The position numbers and the translations under genes are program-made. The notes under the pieces were generated by a model. That model saw nothing but the letters and a program-made list of their open reading frames with translations. It was not told where the DNA came from and searched no databases. From Pseudomonas massiliensis (GTDB taxonomy: Bacteria; Pseudomonadota; Gammaproteobacteria; Pseudomonadales; Pseudomonadaceae), in NCBI RefSeq assembly GCF_000826105.1, contig NZ_CCYK01000007.1, forward strand, positions 1,922,001-1,986,000: a DNA stretch of 64,000 nt, in the 5' to 3' direction. Below are positions 62,057-64,000 of this stretch, in pieces (position 1 is the stretch's first letter; each line of letters opens with the position of its first letter).

Positions 62057-62686
62057 TCAAGGATTGGCCGACCAGGTCACCGGGCGGGCTGGAGGGAAGC
62101 CGCCACGGCATTTGAGGATGTTCAAGCCTGCCGGTTGAACCGACAGCGCGATGCGCAGGGCCGCGGGTGACGGATTACCCGCCGCCTGGCTGCCGCGCAA
62201 GGCGAAACCAAGCACCTGACCGGTTTCGGCAGCTACCTGCAACCGACGCAGGGCGCGGTCGTCCACAGTGCCGGGCCAGCAGACCACGGCCCCGCAGCTG
62301 CCCGAACGCAGACATTGTTCAGCCGCCCAGAGCGCGTCCTTGCCCTCGGCGCGGACCCAGGTCAGCCACTGCAAGTCTACCCCGGCGGCCTGCCACGCCG
62401 GTGGATAGGGAATGAAGGGCGGGCCAACCAGCACCACATGCTGCTGCCCCTGGGTCAGCCGGGCCAGGGTTGGCCAGAGCAAATGCAGTTCACCACTTCC
62501 GTCGGCGGGCAGCAGGATTTCACTCAGGGCCGCGGGAGGCCAGCCACCGAGGGGCAGGGCCTGGTCCAGGCCTCGATGGCCAGTGGGTTGGGTAACCTGC
62601 GCGGGCAGGTCATCGGCGATAGCTCGCCCCTTCCACACACGGCGCGTGTCAAGCAGCCCTTCGAGGCTGACCACCGCCGCGCTCAT
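62057..62686 (-). CDS. imuA: RecA/SulA-like translesion protein ImuA
   Basis: 209-aa RecA-like partner of the ImuB-DnaE2 mutasome. Family features: TGHRGLDQALPLGGWPPAALSEILLPADGSGELHLLWPTLARLT (RecA-like start without a full Walker A), VGPPFIPYPPAWQAAGVDLQWLTWV, ALWAAEQCLRSGSCGAVVCWP, and late KCRGG. The ATG overlaps the lexA2 stop by 4 bp. Often annotated as a cell division inhibitor SulA homologue. Confidence 0.92.
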   Translation of the reverse strand: MSAAVVSLEGLLDTRRVWKGRAIADDLPAQVTQPTGHRGLDQALPLGGWPPAALSEILLPADGSGELHLLWPTLARLTQGQQHVVLVGPPFIPYPPAWQAAGVDLQWLTWVRAEGKDALWAAEQCLRSGSCGAVVCWPGTVDDRALRRLQVAAETGQVLGFALRGSQAAGNPSPAALRIALSVQPAGLNILKCRGGFPPARPVTWSANP

Positions 62687-63303
62687 CGCCGCACCAGCCC
62701 GCAGAAGATACCCTCGATGGCCAGGTCCCGGTCCTTGCCCACCTCTATGGGCGCATAGGCAGGGTTGCGTGGTAGCAGCCGTACCCCACCGGCGCCCTGC
62801 TCGAAACGCTTGATGGTGACCTCGCCATCCAGTCGCGCGACCACGATCTGCCCATTGCGTGCCTCCGGCAAGCGCTGCACGCCCACGAGGTCACCATCAA
62901 GAATGCCATCCTCGAGCATCGAATCCCCCTGCACCTCGAGCAAGTAGTCCGGCACCCGCGAGAACAGCCTCACGTCCAGCACAAGATGGTCATGAACCCC
63001 AGCGTCGGGGTGAATCGGGGCACCTGCAGCCACACGCCCCATCAGGGGCACCTGTACCAACCCGGCCTTGCCGGCCTGGTCAAGCAAGCGGATACCGCGG
63101 GCCTGATGGGGCTGCACTTCGATGTATCCGGCCTCGGCCAGCGCTTGGATATGCTTGCGTGCCACGCTACGAGACGCAAAGCCAAAGGCCTCGCTGATCT
63201 GCGCCAGGCTCGGCGGCTGGCCGTGCAGGGAGATCCGCTCGCGGATGAACGAGAGGATGGCGCGGCGTTTAGGGGTAAGGGGTAAAGTATCCATGGAGTA
63301 CAT
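62683..63303 (-). CDS. lexA2: SOS repressor LexA2
   Basis: 206-aa self-cleaving repressor. N-terminal winged helix (TPKRRAILSFIRERISLHGQPPSLAQISEAFGFAS), cleavage Ala-Gly in GRVAAGAPI, catalytic Ser in GDSMLEDGILDGD and Lys in RLDGEVTIKRF. ATG 63303 has GGAG five bases upstream, though the ATG at 63294 is also possible. A palindromic operator covers this start, so it represses itself and the imuA-imuB-dnaE2 genes. In Pseudomonas putida LexA2 has a binding site distinct from LexA1. Confidence 0.94.
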   Translation of the reverse strand: MYSMDTLPLTPKRRAILSFIRERISLHGQPPSLAQISEAFGFASRSVARKHIQALAEAGYIEVQPHQARGIRLLDQAGKAGLVQVPLMGRVAAGAPIHPDAGVHDHLVLDVRLFSRVPDYLLEVQGDSMLEDGILDGDLVGVQRLPEARNGQIVVARLDGEVTIKRFEQGAGGVRLLPRNPAYAPIEVGKDRDLAIEGIFCGLVRR

Positions 63304-63312
63304 TTGTACTCC
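63295..63312. promoter_or_regulatory. LexA2 operator over the lexA2 start
   Basis: Perfect 18-bp palindrome GGAGTACATTTGTACTCC. It contains AGTAC-N4-GTACT, one base from the P. putida LexA2 site AGTAC-N4-GTGCT. It includes the GGAG ribosome binding site and the first ATG. A GATAAT element 5-10 bases upstream on the minus strand could be the -10 box. Confidence 0.8.
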
Positions 63313-63318
63313 AGCTGA

Positions 63319-64000
63319 TTATCTTTGGCCAGCCCTTTCGCTCGATCGATACGGTTGCGAGGGCCGCGCCTGACCCAGGATGATGGCTGCTGGCGCGGTA
63401 GCGCGTCGCCCCTGACATAGACAGGGAAGCCGGGGAAGCATTGAGGGCTGCCCCGCCGAACGGCGGACGTAGAGCTGTCGCAACAGCGGTATGGGCAGCC
63501 CGCTGACCTGCTGTAGCCAATGTATCTGTTCCACGTTGCCGGGCTGCCCTTCCAGGGCGCGGCGCAATTGCGGCGCCCGATGCATCTCGGTGGGATGACA
63601 GTGCGCGAGGAAGCTCTGCAAGCGCGCGCCACGGTCACGGAAAGGGTCGTGCAACAGGCAACTGAGCTGCGTCTCGGTCAATCCCAACCTCTCGACCGCA
63701 TGCTGGCTCAGGCGCTGCGCCTGCAGGGTGCGGCCAGCCTCGCCAAGGTAATGCGCCCTGAGAAATCCAAGTGTACGTACGGGCACTCCCTCCTGGCGCA
63801 GGCGCTCCAGGCGCGGACGAAGGTGCGCGGCCAATCCGCTCTGATAGTCCTGGCCACGATGATGGGCTGCCAGGCCTGCCAGATGCGCTTCGAGCAAAGG
63901 GTCTGCGCAGCCGGGCAAGCCAGCGGCCGCGCCAAGCGGATCCACATGCATGCCCAACCCCTGCATGGCCAACTGCCACCGTCGCTTGGTGCTGGTTGGC
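63319..64000 (-). CDS. Unrecognised protein, C-terminal part only
   Basis: The frame is open past the window edge, so at least 226 C-terminal residues are seen, starting PTSTKRRWQLAMQGLG. Features: basic start, Leu/His/Arg-rich helices (AHLAGLAAHHRGQDYQSGLAAHLRPRLERLR), and GNVEQIHWLQQVSGLPIPLLRQLYVRR. No domain recognised. The stop lies six bases from the LexA2 operator, so the lexA2 promoter must lie within this gene's 3' end. It could be a recombinase- or helicase-like accessory protein, but nothing seen proves that. Confidence 0.6.
   Translation of the reverse strand, partial: PTSTKRRWQLAMQGLGMHVDPLGAAAGLPGCADPLLEAHLAGLAAHHRGQDYQSGLAAHLRPRLERLRQEGVPVRTLGFLRAHYLGEAGRTLQAQRLSQHAVERLGLTETQLSCLLHDPFRDRGARLQSFLAHCHPTEMHRAPQLRRALEGQPGNVEQIHWLQQVSGLPIPLLRQLYVRRSAGQPSMLPRLPCLCQGRRATAPAAIILGQARPSQPYRSSERAGQR

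Noticed and set aside
1..64000. tRNA or rRNA genes
   Set aside because: No T-loop GTTCGAATC-type motif with cloverleaf pairing and no rRNA sequence was found on reading either strand.

Overview
The window looks like a chromosomal contig of a Pseudomonas species (putida/fluorescens-like). It is GC-rich and densely coded. It carries a lexA2-imuA-imuB-dnaE2 mutagenesis operon, a serralysin with its periplasmic inhibitor, AlgE-type RTX alginate epimerase genes, several chemoreceptors and orphan hybrid histidine kinases. It is draft-quality sequence: at 41851-41908 an Illumina Nextera adapter with its index is embedded inside modB.

Layout. 1-4.1 kb: end of a chemoreceptor gene, then a BvgA/BvgS-like response regulator and hybrid kinase pair. 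4.1-4.7 kb: AT-rich gap with a possible small RNA ending in a strong terminator. 4.7-8 kb: two coiled-coil proteins with KfrA-type DNA-binding N-termini, divergent from a tyrosine recombinase; this resembles the TnpT/TnpS resolution system of Tn4651-type transposons, with a second KfrA-like gene added. 8-13 kb: Tat-exported SMP-30 lactonase, soluble PAS chemoreceptor with a hairpin over its ribosome binding site, serralysin plus inhibitor, thioesterase. 13-22.4 kb: two small conserved proteins, two hybrid kinases, and an AlgE-like RTX protein that has lost most catalytic residues. 22.4-23.06 kb: a 216-bp intergenic segment present three times in tandem.

23-29.2 kb: an L-arabinose-type uptake and entry cluster (araH, araG, araF, lactonase) divergent from a periplasmic aldose 1-epimerase. 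29.3-34.8 kb: DUF72 protein, small exported protein, dCache amino-acid-type chemoreceptor, and a radical SAM/DUF4130 gene pair preceded by a LexA-type box. 35-39.7 kb: PvdP-like Tat tyrosinase divergent from an intact AlgE-type mannuronan C5-epimerase. 39.7-43.4 kb: esterase, then modABC with a ModE-type operator. 43.3-47.2 kb: two small proteins, exonuclease III, isonitrile hydratase-like protein, single-domain response regulator, zinc alcohol dehydrogenase. 47.3-57.5 kb: mechanosensitive channel, aroQ, two DUF202 proteins, CPA2 antiporter, KaiC-like ATPase with a response regulator, Ada-type methyltransferase, CPA1 antiporter, HAD phosphatase. 57.5-63.3 kb: lexA2-imuA-imuB-dnaE2 with overlapping or near-overlapping genes and a palindromic LexA2 operator over the lexA2 start. 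The last 0.7 kb is the end of an unrecognised gene.

Themes. DNA damage response recurs (lexA2 operon, radical SAM pair, exonuclease III, Ada). Signal transduction is abundant (three chemoreceptors, three hybrid kinases, three response regulators). Three proteins look like type I secretion substrates, but no type I exporter lies in the window. The least described pieces are the recombinase/double-KfrA module and the catalytically altered epimerase paralogue.
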